A DNA stretch of 64,000 nucleotides, from the NCBI GenBank assembly GCA_963575645.1, contig OY754469.1:14526001-14590000 (forward strand), read 5' to 3'. The notes under the pieces were generated by a model. The model searched no databases. It was not told where the DNA came from and saw nothing but the letters and a program-made list of their open reading frames with translations. The translations under genes and the position numbers were made by a program. Of this stretch, positions 41,578 to 52,680 are shown in pieces. This stretch comes from Xanthostigma xanthostigma (lineage: Eukaryota; Arthropoda; Insecta; Raphidioptera; Raphidiidae). How positions within the stretch are numbered: the first letter of the stretch is position 1; each line of letters opens with the position of its first letter.

Positions 41578-42057
41578 TGTAATAAAACTGCGTTCTTTGT
41601 TGGTGGTTAAAAATGTTTATTAACAAAAATAAACGTTAACAAAAACAAACTAAAAAGTACTTCTCTAATAAGAATGAATAATAAAACAATAAAATAAATA
41701 ACGAAAAATAAACGACTTCTAAAACAACAATAATAACACCAAACTACTATGTACAGAGAATATTTATATTACGGTTCTCTATTTATTTAGAACACTTGTG
41801 TCGCGCACTGTTCACTGCTACTGACACTGACTGACTGCCTGCCTTCCACGCTAGCGCTGTTTATATAAGTTCTTCAGCCGCATTCGAGAACATTTCTCGG
41901 TATTCTAGAAGCTTCGGCATCCTTCTATGCTGTTCCGATAACAGTTTGCGACAACAATACGCGCATTGCTATCTATGCGGTTCCGACAACAATATTAGTA
42001 TTGTTGTCTACTCCGTCAACAAAGCACTGTCGCCGTCTCCAGTTTCGTCACGTTACA
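41578..42057 (-). mobile_element. Solo LTR with TATA box, 4-bp duplication ATAT
   Basis: The 480-bp unit starts TGTAATAAAACTGCG and ends CACGTTACA (TG...CA), flanked by ATAT on both sides (41574-41577, 42058-42061). On the minus strand it shows CTTATATAAACAGC (TATA box, near 41860). A start-site-like GTCAGTCAGTGTCAGT follows, then AATAAATAGAG (polyadenylation-like, near 41785). This gives a U3-R-U5 order on the minus strand. No internal region lies beside it. It is the remnant of an LTR-LTR recombination. Confidence 0.85.
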
Positions 42058-42424
42058 ATATTTTATTATTAGATCTGTTCAGAGTGATTAATTAGACTGT
42101 AATATTTGCTTATGAAAATATATTATTTTAAAATCTTTAAGGAATAAAGAAGATTTTCAAAGATAATAATTGGCGAAACCTTTGTGTCTGAAGAAAACTA
42201 TTACAATGTTACCGACATAGTTTTCTAAATCCAAAGACACATGGAGCATAGTCACGGAAGCCTCAGTGCGCGAGTTTGAGTCGTACTTGTCCAGTTTCTA
42301 CACGCTTTATAATTTCACTTGTAAGTTTGTATGTATGTATGCATGTATGTATGTTTGTAACCTTCGTTTGGACTACAGCAAGTGGTTTATTACTGTAGTA
42401 TAATATGCCAGCACTGTAACTACA

Positions 42425-42511
42425 GTGGTTAGCCGTGCGGTCTAAGGCACGGGTCTTCGCTGACATCAACTCTCGGAATCACGGGTCGTGGGTTCTAATC
42501 CCGTCCACGCC
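42425..42511 (+). repeat. tRNA-Leu/Ser-like Pol III head (copy 2)
   Basis: It reads GTGGTTAGCCGTGCGGTCTA at the A box and GTGGGTTCTAATCCCG at the B box. It differs from copy 1 at few positions. Confidence 0.65.
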
Positions 42512-42575
42512 GAAAAAAAAATTGTTGTTTTTTCGGCAAATTTATGACAATAAATCGAACTAAAAAGTGGAAAGT

Positions 42576-42866
42576 AAATATAGTTTAAAAAAAACTAAAA
42601 AACACGCTTTATATCGAACTAAAAAGTAAAAAATATATTGTTTTTTAAATAAGCTTAAAACAATAATGAATAAAAAATACAAGTATTATTGTGAAAAAAG
42701 CGTGGGGCGCTCGACGTACGAAAATGCGGAACAAAGCGCCCCACGCTTTTTCACAGTAATACTTGTATTTTTTATTCATTATTGTTTTAAGCTTATTTTA
42801 AAAAAATATTTTTTACCTTTTAGTTCGATATAAAGCGTGTTTTTTAGTTTTTTTTAAACTATATTT
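42576..42866. repeat. Long palindrome of copy 2
   Basis: About 134-bp arms pair from AAATATAGTTT (42576) inward to CGTGGGGCGCT, with only small mismatches. It would form a stable hairpin in DNA or RNA. Confidence 0.9.
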
Positions 42867-42870
42867 TTAT

Positions 42871-44378
42871 AATTACGTTTAGTGCATTTGTAGTCTGAAC
42901 AAGTTTAGTTTTAATTACACAACAATGACACCGATTGTTGAAAACTAAATCATGACCGCAACACGGTTGCCAGCCTTAAGAGACATTATAAATAGCTGCT
43001 TCACTTCTCCGTGAACAAAGAGCTGACATGTATTAAAAGCTCAAATGTCAAATGCATACACCAGTGCCAGCTTTGATGTTAAATAGAACTTTGTTGATTT
43101 GCTGCATGGCTTTATCGTTGCCTGCAATGATTTAACACTTCAAAGATTGCGTAATAGAGCCTACGTATCAATGAATTAGCAATTAATAAAATATACCTAT
43201 ACTGGAGTTCATTATAGTGCAAGAGCTATCAAACATTTTTGGTTTAGGTGTTTGAGGTACAGTGAAAATTTGTGTAACACTTCTTTTGTAATGTCTGAAC
43301 ACAAAATCGAAGACTTGGCTGAAGGGTAGTGGGGCTTAACCAAGCCTTGGAATTTTTAAGTGTGCGAAATTTTATTTGCGAAAAATGTTCTTGAGGGATT
43401 TTGAAATTTTAATACCTTTAAACTTAGTATTTAACAATAAATTAGCAAGATTATTTTGTCGGGTCTAAAAATGTCTGCCAAACAGTTACAAAATTGTCTT
43501 ATTATACGTGAATCCAAGTAAGACTCTACGGGCAGCTAGTCTAAAATAAATCTAAGTTACACAATTTTGAACATAATAATAATAATAATTGTAATATCTC
43601 ATAGTTATCGTTATTACGCGAAGATTATTTGATTATCAACATTTATCAGGGTCAACAAACTTCGCACAAATGAAATAAAACCGACCCACATCAAAGTTAA
43701 CGTATAATTTTAATGGATTATTTTATGCTGGGCGTAGAAAATGAAACCACGCGCATTCTTTATTATAAAATGGAGGATTATTTTGTTTTTACTGTACTGG
43801 CATTTTGTTTCAATAAAAATGCGAAAGAAATTTCATATTTATTCTTGTAGGTACTCCTGAACATGGACTGATTGTCCGAAACGATCGTCGAGAGAGAAAA
43901 TATTTTGTAGAATTTTCAAATTTGTTATTAATCATATTCTACTAAGTGCCGAGTGAAAATTCAGTGCAAATTATATCGTAGCTAAACCTATAAAATATGT
44001 AAAAATTGAAAGAAAAGTATTTAATTTGAAGTTTGAAAATTTTTTTGATTTTTCGCATAAAATGTTGACCTATAAACATTTATAAATAATATTTATAACA
44101 TAATTTATCAAACAAGTAGGTTCAACTATGAATAAAAATTGTTTTTCATATCTGGTAAAATTTTCAGACCAAAATTTTTAATAGTTTGTGAGATCACCCA
44201 CAAACTTCGAAATTGATTTGAGAAAAACGCGTTTTAAAAAAAAATCAGGTTTGATAGTGAAAAAATTTGTAACGATCAATTAATATCTCAACCGAATATC
44301 GTTTTGAAATTTTGTGGGCATATTCTACATAATTTACGAAAATTTTTAAGCAAAAAAAAGCGAGTGACGTATCACGAC
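42871..44378. other. Unassigned AT-rich stretch
   Basis: No open frame of note, no element ends. A short (AAT)n tract lies at about 43574. Confidence 0.45.
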
Positions 44379-44920
44379 TGAAGTAAAACTTCTTCCTGCC
44401 CATAATTATTTTAAATAGGTAATATATTTATTAAGAATAATGCGTAAATACCTCAAACTAGCTCATGTTAAATTCATGAACGAACAATAATATGCAGTCG
44501 GTTCGTCTCAAAGTTTATCGAACACAATATAACCTCACTCTGTAGCACATATTTACAAAATATAATTTTTGATTAATTAATAGGCAAAATATGTATATAT
44601 ATTTATTAGCATAATTTATAATACATTTAAAAGGATTTGTTAACTAACCTACATTATTTCCCGTTACAAAATGCAGCAAAATTCGATGAAACGTATTTTT
44701 GATACAAAAAAACAGTTGTTTTCATTTTAAACGTCAAATAGTTGTATTAATGCTCCGTCTTTGTCGCACTCACTATTTATATCTCCCTCTCAACTTCGAT
44801 GATGCACTTCCGTAAACGATTTAGTCAGGCATCGCGATATGATGCACTTCCGTAAATGATTTCGTCAGGCATTTACCAGCTTACTCCCCAAGTCAAGCGT
44901 GCCTAAAGAAGTTTTACTCA
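44379..44920. repeat. Element with TGAAGTAAAACTTCTT ends, copy 2
   Basis: The ends match 2824-3405 and the right part shares CTCCCCAAGTCAAGCGTGC. A word GATGCACTTCCGTAAA is duplicated (44799 and 44839). It is non-coding. Confidence 0.65.
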
Positions 44921-45325
44921 AAAAGAAAATTAAAAATATTTTTGAGCTGTTACACTAGGTGCCCCTCTTAACACGTTGTCGATTCGAAATTACAAAAGTT
45001 TTAACTGAAAGCAAATCGAACTGGGAAAATTTCATTTCGGAGTTAAAAATTGGATTTGTCTAAAAAAAAGTCGCGTTAAGCCATAGCTTTCTATGCGACA
45101 CAAGGAGTATAGTAGAGTGTGATGTGTCCTTAAGCCGGTGCTATATCCGCTTTAATACAGTTTAAGAAGTTCCAACGTGTGACACGGAGGTCGCGCGTCA
45201 GAGCGACTTAGACTAACAGTTCAATCGTATAAACTAGATTAATCCGTTATTCTAAACTTATGTTGTGTAATTCGCAACCGTAGATCAGGGTCGGATCAGA
45301 ACTATCGCAGCAAATTGTCCATATA
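44921..45325. other. Unassigned stretch
   Basis: Nothing recognised. Confidence 0.4.
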
Positions 45326-45694
45326 CAGTAGAACCTCTGTAAGTCGAACTTAGGAGATGCAAAAAAATCGATTTATAGAGTTTTCGACTTATGAAGGACT
45401 TCGACTTATGAAGAACTTCCACTTAGGTGAATTTTGTAAGAAAATATTCGACTTGTAGAGGTTAAGATTGATTCTAATTTTGAGTTGCTATATTATATAC
45501 AGAGGTCCAATTTATTTTTTCGAGTTATGAAGAGAAAATGTGTGGCTTGTAGGGATTCACTAATTATTTCGACCAATAGAGGGTTGAGATTTCGAGTAAT
45601 TGAGGTTTTTGAGCTTGAAGGGAAGGGAACAAAACATTTTTTTGAGTTTTGGAGTTTTAAGCTTATCGAGGTTCGACTTAAAGAGGTTCTACCG
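45326..45694. mobile_element. pogo/Tigger-like MITE, CAGTAGAACCTCT ends
   Basis: CAGTAGAACCTCTGTAAGTC at the left faces the inverse of CGGTAGAACCTCTTTAAGTC at the right. TA precedes the left end and CA follows the right end, a decayed TA. Subterminal CGACTTAT / ATAAGTCG-type words alternate. It is 369 bp and non-coding; the open frame inside is a shadow. Confidence 0.78.
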
Positions 45695-46239
45695 CATTAT
45701 TTTTTCATGCCTGTATATACCAGTCTGTAAAATGACACATTTAAAACTAGTGCTGTAAAGTTGCGCAAAGTAAAATAAACGTAGGTACCTAGTCGTAGTG
45801 CCATATAACCAGTAATCTAAACGCATGAGAATTGAAGGCAGCCTGCGATTTGAAGTGATCGTGCTCAAAACTGAACTTTCAAAAATGTTGAAAATTAAGT
45901 GAAAATCAGCTATTTTATTGGAGATACGTGAAAAAATACAATATGTACTCGTATCTCGTGCGTAATAGCCTGTGTGTGTGTTTAACTCTCTAGCTTTCGT
46001 TTAAAACACAATATTGTGACGCTCCGTAATAAAATAATCATTCACGTACTATATATCCATAAGCTACTATTAGCTGCCTGTTATTGAACAAAAAAGATGT
46101 CATCCAAATTCCCTATTCATTTACGGAGACAACTTTCACAAACTGTGGAATTGCACCAGGGTCGTAATTAGACATTTAAGACACGCTATAAAAATCAACA
46201 ATGGTAACTTTGAATTTTTTTCCCGATAATTTCGGTTCT
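45695..46239. other. Unassigned stretch
   Basis: Nothing recognised. Confidence 0.4.
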
Positions 46240-46564
46240 TTAAGGTAGTTCACTCGCGACAGTCGTAGACAAAAGTACCAACAGTTAGAGAATCTCCATG
46301 CTAAAGACTTGTAGTTTTGTAAGAGACTGTACCCAACACATCTATAAGCTTTAATATTAGTGGAGTGGATTGGTAAAAAGTCTTGAATCCTGTATGTCTC
46401 GAATCGAAAAATGTTTCCTACAAAAACTGTAGAGTCGAGCTCCCCCGACATTTTGGTATAGTTTGAGACCGACTGTCGGAGCCCCCCTCCTAAGCTTTGC
46501 AAGAAAATTGATTGTTTCAGAATTTACCTGCGTAGGTAAGGAAAAGATATTTTGACAATATTAC

Positions 46565-46566
<2 letters not shown>

Positions 46567-46619
<53 letters not shown>
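46567..46619. repeat. (GA)n microsatellite
   Basis: About 25 GA units lie here with one A interruption. A run of 14 C's lies at 46989-47002. Confidence 0.95.
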
Positions 46620-46621
<2 letters not shown>

Positions 46622-47183
46622 AACGTAACAATATGAGTTTGGGAGAAATTTTTTTTACTTTTCGCAAACAGTAGATATAAAAACGAAAAAAATGGCGTCG
46701 GGTTTAGGTCGATAAGTCAATTAGAACCAAAGTTAAGGGAGATTTTAAATAATTTCCTCTCTTGCCGGTTCTAATTGACCCACCGCGTCCTGCCTCCGGT
46801 GCAAAGAACGGGTTTTTAGTACCTTTGCAATAAAAAGAAGCTGAATGGTTTTTTAAAAAATGGCATTTAATTCTTCAAAATTTTTCTCAGTAAAATGGCA
46901 ATATCTCGCGAACGGATTGTCTAATCCGACCCGGTCTGGAACGAGTTTACGCGGATTCTTTTTCTCTACAACTTTTATTGGAAAAATTCCCCCCCCCCCC
47001 CCGATAATAATGGCCGAGTTATGGTGCAAAGACGAGTTTTCCGGAACTTTTAAACGGTATTTCCCCCGCTGCCCCCTCCGACAGTCAGTCACAAACTATA
47101 CCAAAATGTCGGGGGGCAGTTTTTGTAGGAAGCATTTTTCGATTCGAGACATACCGGTTTCAAATTCCCAATATACTTCATTA

Positions 47184-47686
47184 TACAGGGTGTCCCACGA
47201 CATTACTGCCATAGCCTGAGACTGTGTCAAAAATGTCTAATGAACATATACCCGGAACGCTATATCCTAACTGAGCTAGAAGCGTTTGAAATTTTAAATA
47301 AGTAAGCCCACTAATGCAGGTATTAGGTTCGGCTGTTGGTTTTGTTATTATTAAAAAGACCAGGTGGCTGTGAATCACCATTAATATTTATTCGTGCTGA
47401 TCCTGAGACTCTTTGCAGAGCTACCAATTCAATTCTAAGAAGAGCTAGACTATGTATACAGCAACTGGGTGGATATTTTGAGCAACTAATTCAATAAAGC
47501 GATTTCTTTTTAAATAAGTACTAAATTTTTAAAATTACTGCCTACTACTTATCTAAAATTTCAAATGTTTGTAGCTCAGTTAGGATAGCGTTCCGGATAT
47601 AATATGTTTATTAGACATTTTTGACTTGAAATCACCCTGGCAACACAGTCCCAGGCTATGGCAGTCATGTCGTGGGACACCCTATA
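47184..47686. mobile_element. TA-flanked MITE with about 120-bp inverted arms, nested
   Basis: TACAGGGTGTCCCACGACAT at the left and its inverse (ATGTCGTGGGACACCCTATA) at the right differ by a 2-base gap. The arms extend through CATAGCCTG..GACTGTG and GGAACGCTAT..CCTAACTGAGCTA. TA flanks both ends. It is non-coding. Confidence 0.82.
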
Positions 47687-48023
47687 CATACATAGTTAGA
47701 ATTTCAAGTACTTACAATAAAAATATTTTTATTTAAAATTGATTTTTTTTTAACAAATCGGTAAAAAAACAGTTTTTTTTTCAAAACATTCATAATATTT
47801 TAATTTTCAAAGCATTAGTTTTTAAGAAATATATCGTTTTCGAGATATTCTGGAATGACTCCAGCATGTTAATTAATTATGCACATTTTGATTGTTAATA
47901 TCTCGTTTTACATAGTTGGTGAAAAAATTTTTAAATTAAATATTTAAGGCGCTTTTATTAACCTTATATTTCAATTTTATTAAATTCTTACGAAAAGCCG
48001 ATTTAACGAGTGAACTACCTTAA

Positions 48024-48843
48024 AAACGCTTGCAAACGACAAGTTCGTCAGCCCCGGTTATGGCGCAGGACATGGTGCAGAACATTGTAATTAGGGCGCT
48101 GAACAGTACTAACAAGCCAACCCTGCTCCGTGTACTTCATTGTATTGGTTCTCTAATTATAATTGTTGTTAACTGTAACCGAATATATTATGTAAGGGCG
48201 GGTGGTGTGCGGGGGGGAAGGGAAGATTCAAGCTGCGTCTGCAATCATTGTTGCCAACGTATCAATTCCATTCAAACAGTTGTACATTGCTTGTTTATTT
48301 TAAGGATTTAACTTTAGACATTATATAACTAAGTATACTGATTAATTATTATTTCCGAGTTGAGTGTTGAGATGTTCTGTTTATTAGTGAAGAAATCTTC
48401 CTGACCATCTTGTACGTCTATCACCTGACAAGAAAATACTTGACCCTTAACTAAATGAGCCTATTCTCCGTCCGTCTTGTGTCCTAGGCACATTACGTGT
48501 TACTTCAATATGAAACATTTTTTGTGACTATTTGAATTACAAAATTCGATCAAAATTAATAACAATGTATGATAAATAGAGCCTATTAAAAGATTCAGGA
48601 ACATTGATTTTCTATTCACCCAATACGAATTCCTTAAGAAGGCCTCCAAGCTTTTTTCGATCCAGGACCTCGCATGTAGACGGCTCTGTATTTATAATCA
48701 CAAAATTGCGTTTAGGATTGATTTTGGAACAAAAAAATGCTTACTTTACAAAATTTTATAAATTATTTTATAATATTATAGAAATTAAAAAATTGTCTAG
48801 ATTGGCCGATGTATTAATTGTTTTCCTAATTTTATTTTATGCC
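48024..48843. other. Unassigned stretch
   Basis: A 93-codon frame at 48030-48311 and another at 48604 have no recognised motif. No repeat was identified. Confidence 0.4.
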
Positions 48844-49356
48844 GGCACTTCACATGGCTATTTGTATTTGTGTATTTGGCATATTTGGCAAACAATTACC
48901 AAGTGTGGACAGTCTATTTGACAAAGTGTTGTACTTATTTGCCTATTTGACAAATAAGGCCAATACCAAATACGCGTTACCGTGCGCTTGTCGGTTTTTC
49001 GAGGCACATCAAAGGAGTTAAATAGGCAAATACGCAAATAAACCGTCCACATAATGACCATATTCAGAAGTGCACGCGCCGTGAACCTGTACGGACGTGC
49101 AGTTTTTTTGTGTCTGTGCTGTGAGCGAGAACTGGAACAATTACTATTGAAAATGAATTGGGACAATGAAATAGTGCTAAAATTCCTGGAATTTTGAACC
49201 TTGTGTTCTGCTGCCAAATGTTTGTGTGTTTGCTATTTGACTGCCATGTGTGGATGGTCGTATTTGCGTCTATTTGCATGTTTGTCTTGAACGTCATATA
49301 TTTTGCCAAATACAACAAACACCCAATAGCGAACACAAATAGCCATGTGAAGTGCC
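48844..49356. repeat. Inverted-end element, GGCACTTCACATGGCTATTT
   Basis: The left end is inverted at 49335-49356 (AAATAGCCATGTGAAGTGCC). The interior repeats TATTTG / CAAATA words many times on both sides (TATTTGCCTATTTGACAAAT at left, CCAAATGTTTGTGTG at right). This is typical of subterminal transposase sites. The target duplication is not clear, so hAT versus PIF/Harbinger is undecided. Overlapping short open frames here are shadows. Confidence 0.72.
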
Positions 49357-49696
49357 ACCTTTACACATTATTAAGATTATATTCATGCCAAGATTCTATA
49401 ATAGAATCATTAGTTGGTAATTTATATAATTAATATTACACTTATTGTTTAAAAAAAAAAACAAGTCTACTGCTGACAAAATCAATTTTCTTGAATTATA
49501 TAAACTTTATCCGCGTCTTTTTTTGTGGAACAGACTCTATGTGTAGTACATATTTATTTTCAGTGAACAATTTGATACGCGTTCTCGCTAGAGCAGTTTG
49601 CAATCTGCCATTTATGCTTGGAACTACATAAATCGAGGCATCGATTCGTACCTAACCTATGTCCAAACACTTCCTTGATTGTTTGTTTTAGTCATT
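49357..49696. other. Unassigned stretch
   Basis: Nothing recognised. Confidence 0.4.
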
Positions 49697-50320
49697 ACAC
49701 GCTTTATATTAACTTCACTTGTAAGTTTGTATGTATGTATGTTTGTTCGTAACCTCGTTTGGACTACAGCAAGTGGTTTATTACTGTTAGTATGTTATGC
49801 CACTACTGTAAGAGCAATCGTTGACCGAGCGGTCTAAGGCACGGATCTTCGCTGAAGTCAACTCTCGGAATCACGGGTCGTGGGTTCTAATCCCGTCCAC
49901 GCCGAAAAAAAAAATTGTTTTTTTTCGGCAAATTTTTGACAATAAATCGAACTAAAAAGTGGAAAATAAATATAGTTTAAAAAAAACTAAAAGACACGCT
50001 TTATATCAAACTAAAAAGTGAAAAATAAATATAGTTTTAAAAAAACTAAAAAACACGTTTTATATCGAACTAAAAAGTAAAAAATATTTTTTTAAAATAA
50101 GCTTAGAACAATAATAAATAAAAAATACAAGTATTATTGTGAAAAAATCGTGGGGCGCTCGATGTACGGAAATGTGGAACAAAGAGCCCCACGCTTTTTT
50201 CTCAATAATACTAGTATTTTTTATTCATTATTGTTTTAAGCTTATTTTAAAAAAAATATTTTTTACTTTTTAGTTCGATATAAAGCGTGTTTTTTAGTTT
50301 TTTTTAAACTATATTTATAT
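49697..50320 (+). mobile_element. Composite tRNA-foldback element, copy 3
   Basis: It starts ACACGCTTTATATTAACTTC (49697). The tRNA-like block lies at 49815-49903 with the clearest class II A box (GACCGAGCGGTCTAAGGC), and an A/T hairpin lies at 49901-49929. The long palindrome follows, and its left arm contains the segment with AACTAAA(A)GACACGCTTTATAT duplicated in tandem (about 49977 and 50040). The right end ATATAAAGCGTGT closes at 50290 and the T-rich tail at about 50320. Confidence 0.87.
49815..49903 (+). repeat. tRNA-Leu-like Pol III head (copy 3)
   Basis: A box TTGACCGAGCGGTCTAAGGC is close to the tRNA-Leu consensus, and the B box is GTGGGTTCTAATCCCG. A variable arm CAACTCTCGGAATC sits between. 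It is the best of the three heads. Confidence 0.7.
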
Positions 50321-50678
50321 TTGTTTTAGTGGTTGGAGGTCGGATTTTTATTTTAGGCTTCGGCCGTTTCTTTAAATGTTTGTGTCGTCGCTATTTTTCT
50401 ATTTTTCTAGGGAAGGAATTGCACTTAGTTTGGAAATTCTATACACCTGGTTGCCAAATTTTTATGTCTCCTACTGGTATCCACGCTCTGCGCCGCTGAG
50501 TATGCTAGCCGGTAGTCGCCTAGTAGACTGGTTAATTTTGACTTCTTTTACATGAATTATTTTCGGCTGGTTAACTGTCATAATTACATACTGCAAAGAT
50601 GCGCTATACTGCATAAACGGACCTTGTAGGCTGCGCAAAAACGTCACATTTCTTCGTAACGCCATTTCACCGAGTTAC
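50321..50678. other. Unassigned stretch ending in hAT target site
   Basis: Nothing recognised apart from the CGAGTTAC duplication at its end. Confidence 0.4.
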
Positions 50679-51184
50679 CAGGGCCGGATTAACCCTGTCC
50701 GGGCCCCTAGGCAACAATCCTGTCCGGGCCCTTAGGCAATGCAATCAGGTCTTTTCAAGTTGATGAAGGGATATGAGTAACTTCCAGATGATCGGCTCCA
50801 GGCATCCTGTTACTTCAATGTCTTATGTGATATTGAAACTTCATGATTATTTTGACTTGATGCTGCAGCATCGCCTTACCTGACTCGTTAGCTTTATTGA
50901 AATGGTCTTAATGAATAGGTTATAGATAATTAATTGATGATCCAGGTTTTTTGATGGGTCAAGAAAGAGAAATGAGACGTGACGTATAGTTATTTTAAAT
51001 GTTATCTTGTTAGGTATGTATGAAGTATTTCATGAATTGACATGCGTCGAAAAAAAGTATAATGTTGGGAAATTTAATACAAATTTCCAATTAAAATTTT
51101 CGTTCAATGAAAAGTTTTGTTTCTTGGTGCGTGCACGGGCCCTTAGGCAGTTGCCTATTCTGCCTAATGATTAATCCGGCATTG
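50679..51184. mobile_element. hAT-type element, exact duplication CGAGTTAC
   Basis: CAGGGCCGGATTAACC at the left pairs with the inverse end GATTAATCCGGCATTG at the right. CGAGTTAC occurs directly outside both ends (50671-50678, 51185-51192). Both subterminal zones carry CGGGCCCTTAGGCA words. It is 506 bp and non-coding. Confidence 0.9.
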
Positions 51185-51192
51185 CGAGTTAC

Positions 51193-51550
51193 CCCTTCGC
51201 GAAATTCATAAAACGCGCCTAAAGAAGCGGGATGTGTGCGTCGGCCCTTAAAAATGAATAATTTTATTCGGACGCCGGATAGTTCTATTACTGAGTACCT
51301 ACATATGTCATACGTTAACATAGCAAAATATAAGTTGATGTTTATGACATGCTATACGATTGCAATGGAAAATGATTTTAGAAGAAAAAAACTGCGGAGC
51401 ACCCGCGAACCTCTCTCAATAGAACGTGCTCGGCTTCGTTGTTGTTACGGGAAAACAGATTTTCCGATTTGTCAGTTCGATAAATAGATTTCCATGCGAT
51501 CCGACGTGTGCATATGACCTGACTCAGTGGCGCACATCGTAAACTAAAAT
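51193..51550. other. Unassigned stretch
   Basis: A frame of 83 codons at 51236 has no recognised motif. The gap ends at the repeat starting TTGGCAAAACCAAAAGTGC. Confidence 0.4.
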
Positions 51551-52680
51551 AATTGGCAAAACCAAAAGTGCACATCCCGCAAGTTTTTCACTGAAAAAAT
51601 AGATTAAAAACATTTAATTCAATTATGTTGACAGGGATCGAACCCGGAATCTTGTCACTACTAGACTAAGGACTTATCCACTTCCACTATGCCATGGCAC
51701 TCTTGCACCCATGCCGCTGTTATCGTGGTTTAAAAGTATAGCACTTATTCTACGGTAATTTACTACAGTAATGTATATTGTTTTTTTTTACTACTAGTCA
51801 GAGTGCCCGTCGGCAAAAATTTTATTGACACATAGGTAATCTCCCCAAACTTTGTATATGGTTTCATTAGGCCTAGTCTGACACTTATTTCCTCTATGAC
51901 TTTTCTTGATTTTCCCTCTAAATTTACCGAAAGATGTCGTTTTGACGACATGTAAAAATTTATAGATACCTACTGTTTGTTTTTTTAATTGGATAGCTTA
52001 AAAACTTCAACCAAAACGCTAAAATAATGTTCTCTGACAAATAACATGAACCATTTAAAATGTCTAACACCTCGAATATGTTGAATGGTTCATGTTATTT
52101 GTCACAGAACATTATCTTAGCGTTTTGGTTGAAGTTTTTTAGCTATCCAATTAAAAAAACAAACAGTATCTATAAATTTTTACATGTCGTCAAAACGACA
52201 TCTTTCGGAAAATTTAGAGGGAAAACACCCCAAAATCAAGAAAAGTCATAGAGGAAATAGGTGTCAGACTAGGCCTAATGAAGCCATATACAATGTTTGG
52301 GGAGAGTATGTGTCAATAAAATTTTTGCCGACGGGCACTCTGACTATACCTATTGGCTGTCAAAAATAATAAAAACTAAAACTGTTTATAAAAATTAAAC
52401 TATATTGAACACATTTCAGTGAATCAAGGCGATCCGACTAAAATTACGATCTGCAGAGCTCGGACGTACGTACATACGTAAAGACCAACCGACAACTGCT
52501 GTTCGTGATTTTCAATTACAATTTTAGTAGTAATTATGAATTCGAATCGATCTAAAAATGGTTATGTTTTATAGAACAGTATCTCCTCTTTTCAAAAAGC
52601 TACAATTTGAATAGATTTTGTGTGAAATTAATTTAGATGTAACTTGTATGAAGGAGTCAGTTCTAACATATTGTAAGTTA
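51551..52680 (-). repeat. Dispersed repeat with internal tRNA-like block, copy A
   Basis: It matches 57888-58700 over AATTGGCAAAACCAAAAG, AGTGCACATCCCGCAAGTTT, the minus-strand tRNA-like block (51629-51699; B box GGGTTCGATCCC), AAAACTGTTTATAAA, GACCAACCGACAACTGCTGT, and CTCCTCTTTTCAAAAAGCT. It is interrupted by the hairpin element at 51797. The tRNA-like block has an A box like ATGGCATAGTGGAAG. Confidence 0.8.
51797..52344. mobile_element. Hairpin MITE (about 261-bp arms) with paralogous empty site
   Basis: GTCAGAGTGCCCGTCGGCAA starts the left arm and its inverse ends the right arm at 52344, with TA on both sides. The arms 51797-52057 and 52084-52344 are almost perfect inverses with a loop of about 26 bp. 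The related repeat at 58285-58325 lacks the 548 bp, running from TATATTGTTTTTAAACTA straight to TTAGCTGTCAAAAATAAT. It therefore serves as an empty site. Near-complete palindromy marks it as a foldback-type derivative of a TA-targeting transposon. Confidence 0.88.

Larger units (their letters stand above)
42300..42870 (+). mobile_element. Composite tRNA-foldback element, copy 2
   Basis: It starts ACACGCTTTAT (42300), with the tRNA-like block at 42425-42511 and an A/T hairpin at 42509-42537. A nearly perfect long palindrome follows with arms 42576-42711 and 42735-42866. Each arm contains a full copy of the terminal word (AACACGCTTTATATCGAAC and its inverse). The loop is about 23 bp. This is the fullest copy of the hairpin. 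Confidence 0.88.
46244..48019. mobile_element. TTAA-flanked element, GGTAGTTCACTCG ends, with nested insertions
   Basis: TTAA (46240-46243) GGTAGTTCACTCG at the left and CGAGTGAACTACC TTAA (48020-48023) at the right are perfect inverted ends. The 1.78 kb interior holds a second inverted pair: arms of about 90 bp with TATACCAAAATGTCGGGGG / CCCCCGACATTTTGGTATA near 46440-46490 and 47080-47125. It also holds a GA microsatellite, a C run and a nested TA-flanked MITE at 47184. No transposase frame is visible. The piggyBac-type assignment rests on TTAA. Confidence 0.8.

Noticed and set aside
48604..49433. Cluster of overlapping 60-119 codon frames on both strands
   Set aside because: They fall largely in an inverted-end element rich in TATTTG/CAAATA words, and the translations have no domain pattern.
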